The notes: generated by a model not told the origin, from the sequence alone. A stretch of 9,353 nt of DNA from Faecalicatena sp. (GCA_009774255.1 VSNK01000219.1:1-9353), one strand, 5' to 3'. Shown: positions 1-7,030, counted from the stretch's first letter. Made by a program: numbers and translations.

Positions 1-135
1 TCCTGAATCTGACTGGCCCGAACCTGACTGGGCGAAATCCGACTGACCACTGTCTGACTGTCCTGAATCTGACTGGCCCGAACCTGACTGGGCGAAATCC
101 GACTGACCACTGTCTGACTGTCCTGAATCTGACTG
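1..135 (-). repeat. 60-bp in-frame tandem repeat (20-residue unit) inside the adaptor gene
   Basis: Positions 1-60 and 61-120 are identical, and 121-135 starts a third copy that then decays. Each unit is four related 15-bp subunits coding for QSDSG, QSDFA, QSGSG and QSDSG on the minus strand. The following 45 bp (136-180) still look like worn 15-mers, coding for WSGFS, QPELG and NAGPG. The array is open at the left edge, so the copy number is unknown. Unit length is a multiple of three, so gain or loss of copies changes linker length without a frameshift. Confidence 0.95.
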
Positions 136-726
136 GCTGAAACCCGACCACCCCAATTCTGGCTGGCCGGGGCCTGCGTTCCCCTGCCCATCCTCCGTCC
201 GCCCCGAGCTTCCTGCCGGATCAGCCATAAAGTTCCGGTACTCCTCCTGGGCCTGCTGCAGTTCAGCCAGAGCCGCATCCACCGCCGCATTTTCCCGGGC
301 GGCGGTACGGTTATAATCCTCCTGCGCCTGGGATCTGCTCAGCTGCCGGGATTGTTCCTCCGCTGCTTCCGACTCTACGGCTCCGCGTATCTGCAGATCC
401 AGGCTCTGCAGCTCCTGCTGCTTCACCTTCATCTTTTCCGTCAGATCCTGCAGATCCACTTCAAACAAGATTTCCCCGGCCTCCACAGCCTCTCCCTCCA
501 TCACACGCACCGTCCCCACCCGCAGTCCTTCCACCGTGGAAACGGCAATCTCTTTGCTTCCGGTCACCGTCCCCCGTGCCGATACATCCGGGGCAAATGT
601 CTGATGCTCCGCCTGTTCCGTGGAGACCTCGGCAGTGCTCATATTATAAGCAGTTCTGGAAATGATGGTAAATAAGAGCATCAATCCGAAAAGTAAGACA
701 CCTGCCTTCATTATTCTCTGTTTCAT
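1..726 (-). CDS. HlyD/MacA-like membrane-fusion (efflux adaptor) protein, N-terminal part, cut by the window edge
   Basis: The reading frame opens at ATG 726-724 behind GAGGTGGAAC and stays open for 242 codons to position 1, so the C-terminus lies outside the window. Residues 6-22 form a hydrophobic anchor (MKAGVLLFGLMLLFTII). Residues about 48-90 read as a biotinyl-lipoyl-like half-motif (VSARGTVTGSKEIAV, VGTVRVMEGEAVEAGEILFEV). Residues about 92-165 are a Gln/Glu/Leu-rich segment suited to the adaptor coiled-coil hairpin. After that comes a Gly/Ser/Gln/Asp-rich stretch of pentapeptides (QSDSG, QSDFA, QSGSG) built from 60-bp repeats, which would sit at or near the hairpin tip. In the family, such proteins link an inner-membrane ABC or RND pump to the envelope; in Gram-positives they usually partner MacB-like ABC exporters, whose genes would be expected beyond position 1. 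The low-complexity insert is atypical. Fold class is fairly clear; the substrate is unknown. Confidence 0.75.
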   Translation of the reverse strand, partial: MKQRIMKAGVLLFGLMLLFTIISRTAYNMSTAEVSTEQAEHQTFAPDVSARGTVTGSKEIAVSTVEGLRVGTVRVMEGEAVEAGEILFEVDLQDLTEKMKVKQQELQSLDLQIRGAVESEAAEEQSRQLSRSQAQEDYNRTAARENAAVDAALAELQQAQEEYRNFMADPAGSSGRTEDGQGNAGPGQPELGWSGFSQSDSGQSDSGQSDFAQSGSGQSDSGQSDSGQSDFAQSGSGQSDSG

Positions 727-749
727 GTTCCACCTCGCATCCTTTCAGA

Positions 750-908
750 GCATTCTCGGAAACTCTTTGTGCTCAGATTTGTGAGATGATTTTTTGTCAG
801 GAGCGCACAAATTTATGAGGCGTACGTGGAACGTACGTTGATTAAATTTGGGGACTCCTGGCGGAAAATCAGCCGCAAAGATGGGTGCAAGGGAGTTTCC
901 GAGAGTGC
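750..908. repeat. Inverted repeat bracketing the permease-adaptor gap
   Basis: GCATTCTCGGAAACTC (750-765) is matched in inverted orientation by GAGTTTCCGAGAGTGC (893-908), with 15 of 16 positions pairing. The arms lie just upstream of the adaptor start and just downstream of the permease stop. The 186-bp gap between those genes (727-912) holds no gene I can support and no convincing sigma-A promoter for the adaptor on the minus strand. A small GCGG/CCGC hairpin lies at about 861-876. Confidence 0.55.
821..837. promoter_or_regulatory. Palindromic CGTACGT-GGA-ACGTACG site, possible operator
   Basis: The 17-bp sequence CGTACGTGGAACGTACG consists of perfect 7-bp arms around a 3-bp centre. It lies about 95 bp upstream of the adaptor start, where a dimeric repressor or activator could bind. 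No regulator is encoded nearby to match it, so the operator role is only inferred from symmetry and position. Confidence 0.35.
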
Positions 909-912
909 TTTT

Positions 913-1755
913 TCAACCCGCTTTCCCGCAAAACGCCTGTATCCCCTGCTCCAGAAATTCATATCCCGCCAGGAATACCCAGATTGCCGGAAGCAGCGCG
1001 AACACCGATGCCACAAAAGCAGTCCCCGCCGTCTCCGCAGTGATCTGAGGCTGAAACATAGACAGCGGCCACAGGGACGGCGTCTTGAAAAATGCCATTG
1101 GCTGCTCCAGCATATTCCAGCATTCCAGGAACTGCAGGACCATCGCCGAGATGATCCCGGCCTTTCCGAGGGGCAGCCCGATCCGGAAAAAAATATCCCC
1201 TTCCCCGGCGCCGTCGATCCGCGCCGCCTCCAGTAACTCTTCCGGAATCTCTTTAAAAAACTGGCTGATGATAAACACCGGAAGGGTCGAAAAAATCCCC
1301 GGAAGGATGACCGCCCCCATCGTGTCCAACAGGTTCATCTGCCGGATCACCAGATAATCCGAAAGCATCATCACCTGGAACGGCATCATCATCATGACGA
1401 TATACAAAAAGAAGAGTCCCCGGCGAAACCGAAACCGATATCTTGCAAAGCCCCAGGCCGCCGGAATGCCGAACAGCGCCTGCCCCGCCAGGATCCCGCA
1501 TGTGAGCCTGACAGAATTCCAGAACATTACAAAAAAATCCGGCGTATCGAAGATCAGCTCCACGCAGGAACGCAGGGTCGGCTGTAACGGGATCAAAGAC
1601 CAGGCTGCAAACCCTTCCGCCCCCGCGAATACCGGTCTCAGGTTTTCCGCCGCTTCCTCCTGCCCCATGAAAGCCCCCGTAAGCAAAAAAAGAATCGGGT
1701 AGCAGCAGACAAAAGCCAGCACACCAAGAAAAATCCGCAGAATCACATTTCTCAT
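913..1755 (-). CDS. Carbohydrate ABC transporter permease, MalG/CUT1 type
   Basis: Inner-membrane subunit of a CUT1-type sugar importer. Several hydrophobic helices are evident: an N-terminal one (ILRIFLGVLAFVCCYPILFLL), others around FFVMFWNSVRLTCGILAG and GLFFLYIVMMMMPFQVMML, and one near the C-terminus. The cytoplasmic EAA loop that docks on the ATPase is clear (EELLEAARIDGAGEGDIFFR followed by IGLPLGK). About 280 residues is normal for MalG-like proteins. I prefer ATG 1755, whose first bases overlap the TGA of the upstream permease as ATGA, with AGGTGGGAAGG upstream; an in-frame GTG at 1767 would add four residues (MGRK). The gene is translationally coupled to the upstream permease. No ATPase gene is present; in Firmicutes a shared MsmK/UgpC-type ATPase elsewhere commonly serves such systems. 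The substrate cannot be told from the sequence. Confidence 0.92.
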   Translation of the reverse strand: MRNVILRIFLGVLAFVCCYPILFLLTGAFMGQEEAAENLRPVFAGAEGFAAWSLIPLQPTLRSCVELIFDTPDFFVMFWNSVRLTCGILAGQALFGIPAAWGFARYRFRFRRGLFFLYIVMMMMPFQVMMLSDYLVIRQMNLLDTMGAVILPGIFSTLPVFIISQFFKEIPEELLEAARIDGAGEGDIFFRIGLPLGKAGIISAMVLQFLECWNMLEQPMAFFKTPSLWPLSMFQPQITAETAGTAFVASVFALLPAIWVFLAGYEFLEQGIQAFCGKAG

Positions 1756-2645
1756 TTTCCTTCCCACCTCTTCCAGAACAGGCTCACCAGCGCAAGCAGC
1801 ACGGCCCCGCTGAGCACCGCGCCTGCCGCCATCTTATCCACATCCAGGTTCCGATACCAATTATTAAACAAATGCTGCAGCATATAGATGCTCTCATCCG
1901 GATAATCTCCCGCCACCAGGTACGCCTCCCGGAACACCTTAAAGGAATTGATCAGCGACAGCACCGTGATCGTAAAAAATGCGGAGAACAGATTTGGAAC
2001 CGTGATCCGTAAGAATATCACCCATTCCCCCGCTCCGTCAATCCGGGCCGCCTCACGGATTGACGCCGGTATCCCCTCCAGCGCGGCGATCCACAAGATC
2101 ACGCTGTACCCCAAATTTTTCCAGACATAGCTGAATACCAGAACCGCGAACGCATGTCCCGTGTTCATCCAGTCCGTCCCCGGAATCCCGAACAGGTGCA
2201 GCAGGCCGTTCAAAAATCCCTGCTTCGCGAAAACGCACTGCCAGAGCAGCACCACGGACGCCACCGGGACGGCCATGGGAATCAGCAGGCCGCTCTTGAA
2301 CCACCGTCCCCCCGGGATCCCTTTCTGCAGGGGCACCGCCAGCAGCAAAGAGCATACCACCAGAATCGGCACACTAATTCCCATCATCTTCGCCGTATTC
2401 ACCGCCGCAAGGCGAAATGCCGGGTTGCCCAGCACCTGCCGGAAATTGGACAGCCCCGCAAATTCTCCCGTCATGGTTCTGACAAACGCCCTGCGGACTA
2501 CATCCAGATACGGGATCACATAAAGCGCCAGCACTCCTGCCAGGCTGGGCAGGACGAAGGCCAGTCCCCATCGATCCCTGCTCCGCCCTCCCCTCGCCGC
2601 AGAGGAACGAAATAAATGCGGCGAACGAATTTTCTTAATATCCAT
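1752..2645 (-). CDS. Carbohydrate ABC transporter permease, MalF/UgpA type
   Basis: Partner permease of the MalG-like protein. After a basic N-terminus it has a first helix (WGLAFVLPSLAGVLALYVIPYLDVV), the usual periplasm-side segment (LSNFRQVLGNPAFRLAAVNTA), further helices and a clear EAA loop (ASIREAARIDGAGEWVIFLR then ITVPNL). About 297-303 residues fits the family. The start is uncertain: ATG 2645 leaves a 10-bp gap after the TAG that ends the binding-protein frame (2658-2656) but has only a weak AGG upstream, while an in-frame GTG at 2663 overlaps that stop and has GAGGTG 13 bases upstream. The stop (TGA, 1754-1752) overlaps the next gene. Because the gene sits directly behind the interrupted binding-protein gene, premature termination there could reduce its expression by polarity. 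The substrate is probably a sugar or oligosaccharide (family knowledge). Confidence 0.92.
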   Translation of the reverse strand: MDIKKIRSPHLFRSSAARGGRSRDRWGLAFVLPSLAGVLALYVIPYLDVVRRAFVRTMTGEFAGLSNFRQVLGNPAFRLAAVNTAKMMGISVPILVVCSLLLAVPLQKGIPGGRWFKSGLLIPMAVPVASVVLLWQCVFAKQGFLNGLLHLFGIPGTDWMNTGHAFAVLVFSYVWKNLGYSVILWIAALEGIPASIREAARIDGAGEWVIFLRITVPNLFSAFFTITVLSLINSFKVFREAYLVAGDYPDESIYMLQHLFNNWYRNLDVDKMAAGAVLSGAVLLALVSLFWKRWEGK

Positions 2646-2655
2646 TTCATACAAC

Positions 2656-3030
2656 CTACTCACTCAGATACAGATTCACCTCGCTGCACGCATCCGCCGC
2701 CGCGCTCTCCGGTTCCTTCCCCTCAAACATACAGGCATCTGCCTGCTCCATCACCTTCTGCAGCACCACTGCGTCGCATTTTACCGGAGTATCCAGTCCT
2801 TCGAAAAATGTGTTCAGTTCCTCCAGCTCAGCCGGGGTCACTTTATACAGGGGCATGACCTCATCCGGAGTATACTTTCCGGATATTCCTCCCGCATACT
2901 CACCATTTTCTGAAAAGGCCTTTGATCCCTCCAAAATCCCCCTTATGATCGGAAAGCCTGCCACCACAGGCCTGCTCTGCACCTCCCCCGACAGATAATA
3001 GCGCAGGAACTCCTCCGCCGCGTCCGTGTT
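2656..3030 (-). pseudogene. C-terminal part of the solute-binding protein, separated by an in-frame TAG
   Basis: This 124-codon stretch is in the same frame as the binding-protein gene upstream and is parted from it only by TAG 3033-3031; there is no frameshift. It starts NTDAAEEFLRYYLSGE, which is the usual continuation after a GINKN motif in family 1 solute-binding proteins, where late helices begin with a D/N-AA-EFL pattern. It continues through FPIIRGIL and ends in helices typical of the C-terminal lobe (VMEQADACMFEGK) before TAG at 2658-2656. It would be made only by readthrough, suppression or restart, for example at ATG 2982. I see no good ribosome-binding site for a restart. The most economical reading is the 3' part of a gene carrying a nonsense mutation or a base-call error. 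Confidence 0.8.
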
Positions 3031-4806
3031 CTATCCGTTTTTGTTAATTCCAAGCACATTTTCAGCTATAAAGAATTTTCCGTTTTCCTGGTTCAGATAC
3101 TGAAACGATGCCCCTTTTTCCTTGTGCAGGGTAAGAAGCTGCGCATACGTTGTTTCCATGTCTCCCAGTTTTTGGATCCCTGCCTGTGCCTTGTCAAAAT
3201 AAATATCCAGATCTGCCGTGAAGCTTAAATAAGGGTAGTTTTCCGCCCAATAAACCATTTTGTCAGAATAGTCCAGAGTCTCCCATTCTCCGTCGCCAAG
3301 TGTCAGGTCGGCGATCACTGTCATGTCGCGGTAAAAATCCGCCAGCTTCGCCTCATCCAACGTTTCTCCCAGGATATCCGAGGTTATAAACAGATTGCCC
3401 ACTGCTGCGGAAAGGCACTCCGAAGGCAGAAACGGAACCCCGGTTGCGGCTTTCTTTTTCATAACGTCCATCAGTTCTTCCCTGTTTTGTGCGGCCGTAA
3501 CCTCGGTATCACCTACCAGAACCGGTGCCTCAAACACAAATGGAATCTGAAAGATCTTACCGCCGCCGTTATAGGCGGAAATGATATTGTAATAGTATTT
3601 TTCTTTCTCCGGTTCCACGATATCCGTCAGCTCCTCCAGTATCCCCTTCTCCGCATAGCTGTCCGCGGGCAGCCCGTCCAGTACCAGGATGTCCGGCCCT
3701 TCCCCTGCCATCAGCTCCGTATTCAGAGTCCGGATCGCGTCCGACAGGGTCACGCCGTCCTCGCCGGTATACCCCGATTCATAAGTCACCTTCAGCTCAG
3801 GATGCATATTCTGGAAAAAGATAGCCGCCTCCTGGGCCATGCCTATGCCAGGCTTCAGACTGTAGATCCGCAGAGTGTCCCCGGCGGCCGGCTCTTCGTC
3901 CTTCCAGACGCCCCATTCGCACAGATACAGATTCGGCTGCTGCGTTACCATACTCCACGTGGAAAAAATCAGCGTATCTTCGGCATCATTTACCGCAAAA
4001 GAAACTGGGACTCCAATATCTACGACCAGGCCGTTCTCTCCATTCAAACCCATCAGCTCGTCATATGCATCCTGATCCATCAGATAGCAGAATTCGTCTT
4101 TGACCAGGTCATAGCGCGCGATCCCCATCCCTTCTATATAAAGAACCGTCCCCTTACTGTCCAGCGCAATGTTTCCGCCAGCTCCTTCATAACAAGCGGT
4201 CAGATATTCCGCCAGCTGCGGATTGTCTATTTGTCTGCATTCCATCGTCTGCAGATCGTAGATCTCCGCGCGCACCTTCCAGCTTTCATCATTGTTCACC
4301 AGGACAGCCAGTGTATTCGCCGAAGCGGCCGCGCCAAAAAAGCTTTCCCCTTCCTGTGTCCGGATCCTCTTCTCCTCTGCTCCGTCATTTGCCGGAAAAA
4401 CCAGTTCCGAAGTACTGAAAAAGAACCGGGTTCCCTCTGCGGAATACGCATAGGTATATCCGTCCTCCGGCGTCAGGTCCGCGCCGGTTCCCGTGTCCTC
4501 CCAGCCGCCTCCGTTGTCCCGGCTGTCCCATACAAAATAGTTTTGATATTCTTCATCAAAAGAACCGATCCGCAGCCTGCCGTCCGCCAGATATTTTGCC
4601 GAGATACTGTGAAATGCTCCCTCCGGGGGCTGCAGCTTTGTCTGCCTCCAGGATTTTTCCCCGGAAGGCGCATCTCCTGCCTGTCCGCCTTTCCCATCCT
4701 GGGCCTCTGTTTTTTCCTGTCCCGCGTCGCTTCCGCCCTTCGGTGAACACGAGCACAGGACAACCGCAATGACGAGCAACATGATAAATCTGATTGTTTT
4801 TTTCAC
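3031..4806 (-). CDS. Lipoprotein extracellular solute-binding protein with N-terminal propeller-like domain, truncated by amber codon
   Basis: The start is GTG 4806 with AGGAGG 8 bases upstream (4816-4821). Residues 1-20 form a lipoprotein signal with lipobox LCSC (Cys20), so the protein should be anchored outside the membrane. Residues about 55-300 hold repeated beta-strand-like segments with aromatic and Asp/Gly turns (YFVWDSRDNGGGW, NIALDSKGTVLYIEG, YLCEWGVW), suggesting a propeller-like sensor domain. From about 311 the SBP family 1 fold starts (TLRIYSLKPGIGMAQEAAIF, LNTELMAGEGPDILVLDGLP). The frame stops at TAG 3033-3031 after GINKNG, well short of the expected C-terminal lobe; an intact product would have about 716 residues. 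It sits upstream of both permeases and should deliver the sugar to them. The propeller assignment is inference from composition; the SBP assignment is firm. As read, the 591-residue form is probably not functional. Confidence 0.88.
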   Translation of the reverse strand: MKKTIRFIMLLVIAVVLCSCSPKGGSDAGQEKTEAQDGKGGQAGDAPSGEKSWRQTKLQPPEGAFHSISAKYLADGRLRIGSFDEEYQNYFVWDSRDNGGGWEDTGTGADLTPEDGYTYAYSAEGTRFFFSTSELVFPANDGAEEKRIRTQEGESFFGAAASANTLAVLVNNDESWKVRAEIYDLQTMECRQIDNPQLAEYLTACYEGAGGNIALDSKGTVLYIEGMGIARYDLVKDEFCYLMDQDAYDELMGLNGENGLVVDIGVPVSFAVNDAEDTLIFSTWSMVTQQPNLYLCEWGVWKDEEPAAGDTLRIYSLKPGIGMAQEAAIFFQNMHPELKVTYESGYTGEDGVTLSDAIRTLNTELMAGEGPDILVLDGLPADSYAEKGILEELTDIVEPEKEKYYYNIISAYNGGGKIFQIPFVFEAPVLVGDTEVTAAQNREELMDVMKKKAATGVPFLPSECLSAAVGNLFITSDILGETLDEAKLADFYRDMTVIADLTLGDGEWETLDYSDKMVYWAENYPYLSFTADLDIYFDKAQAGIQKLGDMETTYAQLLTLHKEKGASFQYLNQENGKFFIAENVLGINKNG

Positions 4807-4835
4807 TTTAAAGACCTCCTAATTCTTTCCATTTG

Positions 4836-4905
4836 TAACTACGCAGCACAGCACACCTCAGACCCGTCTGCTATGCAGACTATCCGTTGCTGTGCTGCGT
4901 AGTTA
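4836..4905. repeat. Perfect 18-bp inverted repeat with inner hairpin, in the leader of the binding-protein gene
   Basis: TAACTACGCAGCACAGCA (4836-4853) pairs without mismatch with TGCTGTGCTGCGTAGTTA (4888-4905). The 34-base centre holds a second perfect hairpin, GTCTGC-TAT-GCAGAC (4866-4880). On the minus-strand transcript this lies between the anti-sigma stop and the binding-protein ribosome-binding site. No T-run follows on either side, so it is not a standard intrinsic terminator. It could be a processing or stability element, or a small palindromic mobile repeat. Confidence 0.8.
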
Positions 4906-4912
4906 TACTGCA

Positions 4913-4985
4913 CGCCAGATAAATCTGCCGCTTCGCGGCTGCGGCTGGCGCGATACTCACGGCAGATTTCATCGGCCGTGAGTAT
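4913..4985. repeat. Overlapping, mutually exclusive hairpins at the anti-sigma gene end
   Basis: ATACTCACGGC (4953-4963) pairs with GCCGTGAGTAT (4975-4985); this stem contains the stop codon of the anti-sigma gene (4971-4969). AAATCTGCCG (4921-4930) pairs with CGGCAGATTT (4960-4969), nested with CGCCAG (4913-4918)/CTGGCG (4945-4950) and CCGC-TTC-GCGG (4929-4939). Bases 4960-4963 belong to both large stems, so they cannot form together. Function is unknown; it may be a terminator-like or switch-like region, or a composite of palindromic repeats. Confidence 0.6.
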
Positions 4986-6447
4986 ACTCAAATTTTATAA
5001 CCTTATGATATTCCGCATACTGCCTCAGCATCGTTCCCAGCTTTTCTTCCTCCGGCTTCTTCTCGTTGCCGTCCCAGTCGGTTCGGCTCCATAATCCGGT
5101 TGCGTATACATTTTCATAAAATGCCCTTCCAAGGACAAATACCTCCACCGATGACACATCATGCCCCTCAATTCTCCATTTTTCATGCATTTCATCCTCC
5201 GCTTCATCAAACCAGATCTCATTCATCAATACATTTGGCAGCTTATTGCCTTTTGTGTCCAGTACAACCACCTTATATCTCGCCGGTCCCGGTGTGACCG
5301 CCCGCGTGGTGATCTCAAACGGCGTTTTTTCCACAGAGATCAGCCCAACTCCCGTTTCACCGGTCTCGCGGATCTCCACCACCTCCCTGTGGCGGTCGTC
5401 CACCTGGATTGGAATGCTGATATTCCACGGGCCGCGATATATCTCATCCCTGGAAAGCATGGAATGAACCGTGTCGATTTCCACATCCAGTGTAAACTCA
5501 TCCGGCAGGACAGCCTTCTTGTCCACTTTTTTCTGATACGCTCCCAGATCCCTTGCCAGCTCGATGCGCCACAAAAATTCATACGTATTTTCGTTCACCA
5601 TCAGGCCCTCCACAATGACTCCGATACTGTAGCCGTTCCAAAGTTCCATACCGGTATCCTTCATGAAGCTGTACTTTTTATTTGCATGAAAAAGCATCGG
5701 CACCTTCTCATCCATCTTTTCCCCATCTTCCCCCGGCAGATGGTAAAAGCCCTCCGGGAACGGCTCATCACTTTTAAACTTCATGGACAGATAGATGACC
5801 TCCGAATCTGCGTAAGCCTCGGCCACAGAAACCGTCAGCCCCCCATTTGTCTCCATGTAGTCCTGCTCATCCACAGCCCCGCCGGCCTCTTCTCCTGCCA
5901 GCGGTCTGGCATACTCTGACAGTTTTTCGTATCCCACCGCATCCTGAATGCGTTCAAAGATACTGCCCACGATGGGCAGCGCCCTCACCTGTACCGGAAA
6001 TACCGCATTGGCGATCACGCACACCAGCAGGACAGCCGCCATGCTGCAGGCCGCTTTGAACAGACCGGAGCCGGCCCAGGGCCTTGGCGCGGTCTTCCGG
6101 ATGACCGGCGCGGCGGCTGAGCGTGGTGTGTCCTCGGGGATAACCGGTGCGGCGGCGGACTGAGACGCGTCCTCGGGGATGACCGGTGCGGCGGCGGACT
6201 GAGACGCGTCCTCGGGGATGACCGGTGCGGCGGCGGACTGAGACGCGTCCCCGGACAAAAGCTGGCTTCTCCTATCTTCTTCCGGCGCCTGTTCCTGGCG
6301 CGCCGTGCCGTCCAGGATCATCCGGAATGCTTTCCCGGCGCTTTTGTATACCTGATCCGGGATCTCTGCGTCCTTTTGGATCTGCGCCCTGATCTGTCTC
6401 TCTATTTTCCTTTTTTTCCAAAAATGAATCCTGCCAAAATCAGACAT
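4969..6447 (-). CDS. DUF4179-like membrane anti-sigma factor with tandem-repeat linker
   Basis: Likely holds the ECF sigma factor encoded just upstream inactive until an envelope signal arrives. The start is ATG 6447 with AGGAGG 7 bases upstream; that ribosome-binding site overlaps the sigma gene's TAA, a 12-bp gap that implies coupling. The N-terminus (about 1-48) is a charged cytoplasmic helix region (ERQIRAQIQKDAEIPDQVYK) as in DUF4179 proteins. Residues about 67-119 are DASQSAAAPVIPE repeats (three near-identical plus a worn DTPRSAAAPVIRK). A single membrane helix spans about 130-150 (LFKAACSMAAVLLVCVIANA). It is followed by the segment typical of the family after the helix (LPIVGSIFERIQDAVG) and a large extracellular beta-rich domain to residue 492. 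The repeats lie just inside the membrane on the predicted cytoplasmic side. The family assignment is by pattern recognition; the anti-sigma role is inferred from pairing. Confidence 0.82.
   Translation of the reverse strand: MSDFGRIHFWKKRKIERQIRAQIQKDAEIPDQVYKSAGKAFRMILDGTARQEQAPEEDRRSQLLSGDASQSAAAPVIPEDASQSAAAPVIPEDASQSAAAPVIPEDTPRSAAAPVIRKTAPRPWAGSGLFKAACSMAAVLLVCVIANAVFPVQVRALPIVGSIFERIQDAVGYEKLSEYARPLAGEEAGGAVDEQDYMETNGGLTVSVAEAYADSEVIYLSMKFKSDEPFPEGFYHLPGEDGEKMDEKVPMLFHANKKYSFMKDTGMELWNGYSIGVIVEGLMVNENTYEFLWRIELARDLGAYQKKVDKKAVLPDEFTLDVEIDTVHSMLSRDEIYRGPWNISIPIQVDDRHREVVEIRETGETGVGLISVEKTPFEITTRAVTPGPARYKVVVLDTKGNKLPNVLMNEIWFDEAEDEMHEKWRIEGHDVSSVEVFVLGRAFYENVYATGLWSRTDWDGNEKKPEEEKLGTMLRQYAEYHKVIKFEYTHGR
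6130..6246 (-). repeat. 39-bp in-frame tandem repeat in the anti-sigma gene
   Basis: Copies at 6130-6168, 6169-6207 and 6208-6246 differ at only one base that I could find (ATAACC versus ATGACC in the first). A degenerate fourth copy lies at about 6091-6129. Each codes for the 13-residue unit DASQSAAAPVIPE. The near-identity at the DNA level points to recent expansion by slippage or recombination. Confidence 0.95.
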
Positions 6448-6459
6448 TCTGCCACCTCC

Positions 6460-6981
6460 TTATGAAGCCCCAACCGCCGGGGATACAAACTGATATTCCC
6501 GGATCAGCTTGTCCCGCCCCCGTTTCAGCCTGATCCGCACCGTATTTTCATTCATATCCAGAATCTGGCTGATCTCCCGCGTATTAAAATTTTCCAGATA
6601 ATAAAGCAGCAGGATCGTCCTGTACTTTTCGTCCAGCGCCCCCAACATCTCGTTCCACTCGCTGTTGCTGTACTCCCGCTCCACAAATGTCTCCTCCGGC
6701 AATACTTCCATATGTACGAACCTCTTTTCTTTCTTCAGCAGATTTTTGCAGTGGTTGATCTCAATCTTCATCATCCATGTTTTAAAATATTTCTCTTCCC
6801 GCAGGGTGGGCAGCTTTTCAAAACATGTCAGGATCGTATCCTGAACAATGTCCGCCACATCATCTTCATTTTTCAGATATGTCCACGCAAGCTTGTACAT
6901 GGTCTGCATCTGGGCATTCATCAGCTTTAAAAATGCGTCCTTATCCCCCTGCTTCGCGCGCCTGATCAGGTTTCTTTCCAT
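6460..6981 (-). CDS. ECF-type sigma-70 family RNA polymerase sigma factor
   Basis: A 173-residue group 4 sigma factor with only regions 2 and 4. Region 2 spans about 10-85: it has the DDVADIVQDTILTCFEKLP segment (residues 40-58), matching the conserved -AEDIVQDTFL- helix, followed by FKTWMMKIEINHCKNLLKK for -10 recognition. Region 4 spans about 106-162: it has a LDEKYRTILLLYYLENFNTREISQIL stretch (LDEKYR at 116-121) and a helix-turn-helix ending in NENTVRIRLKRGRDKL. The start is ATG 6981 with AGGAAGG 8 bases upstream. It is first in the minus-strand run, coupled to the anti-sigma gene, and preceded by an ECF-like promoter at 7031-7059, so autoregulation is likely. Its signal is unknown; targets may include the transporter genes downstream. 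Confidence 0.95.
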   Translation of the reverse strand: MERNLIRRAKQGDKDAFLKLMNAQMQTMYKLAWTYLKNEDDVADIVQDTILTCFEKLPTLREEKYFKTWMMKIEINHCKNLLKKEKRFVHMEVLPEETFVEREYSNSEWNEMLGALDEKYRTILLLYYLENFNTREISQILDMNENTVRIRLKRGRDKLIREYQFVSPAVGAS

Positions 6982-7030
6982 CCTTCGTACCTTCCTCTGC
7001 CCACTTTTTCTTTTGCATTATTATATATGA

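Noticed and set aside
1..120. CRISPR array
   Set aside because: The 60-bp units are contiguous, with no unique spacers, and encode in-frame pentapeptides of the adaptor.
352..675. 107-codon plus-strand open frame
   Set aside because: Antisense to the adaptor gene, Leu/His-rich, with no domain or ribosome-binding site.
2656..3040. Frameshift in the binding-protein gene
   Set aside because: The distance between the internal TAG and the terminal TAG is an exact multiple of three and the frame is unchanged, so it is a nonsense codon, not a frameshift.
3487..4746. 419-codon plus-strand open frame
   Set aside because: It lies wholly antisense to the binding-protein gene, has no good ribosome-binding site and reads as low-plausibility His/Arg/Ile-rich sequence; the minus-strand frame has a clear lipoprotein signal and SBP motifs.
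5161..5919. 252-codon plus-strand open frame
   Set aside because: Antisense to the anti-sigma gene, whose coupling, membrane helix and repeats are convincing. The antisense product shows no recognisable domain.
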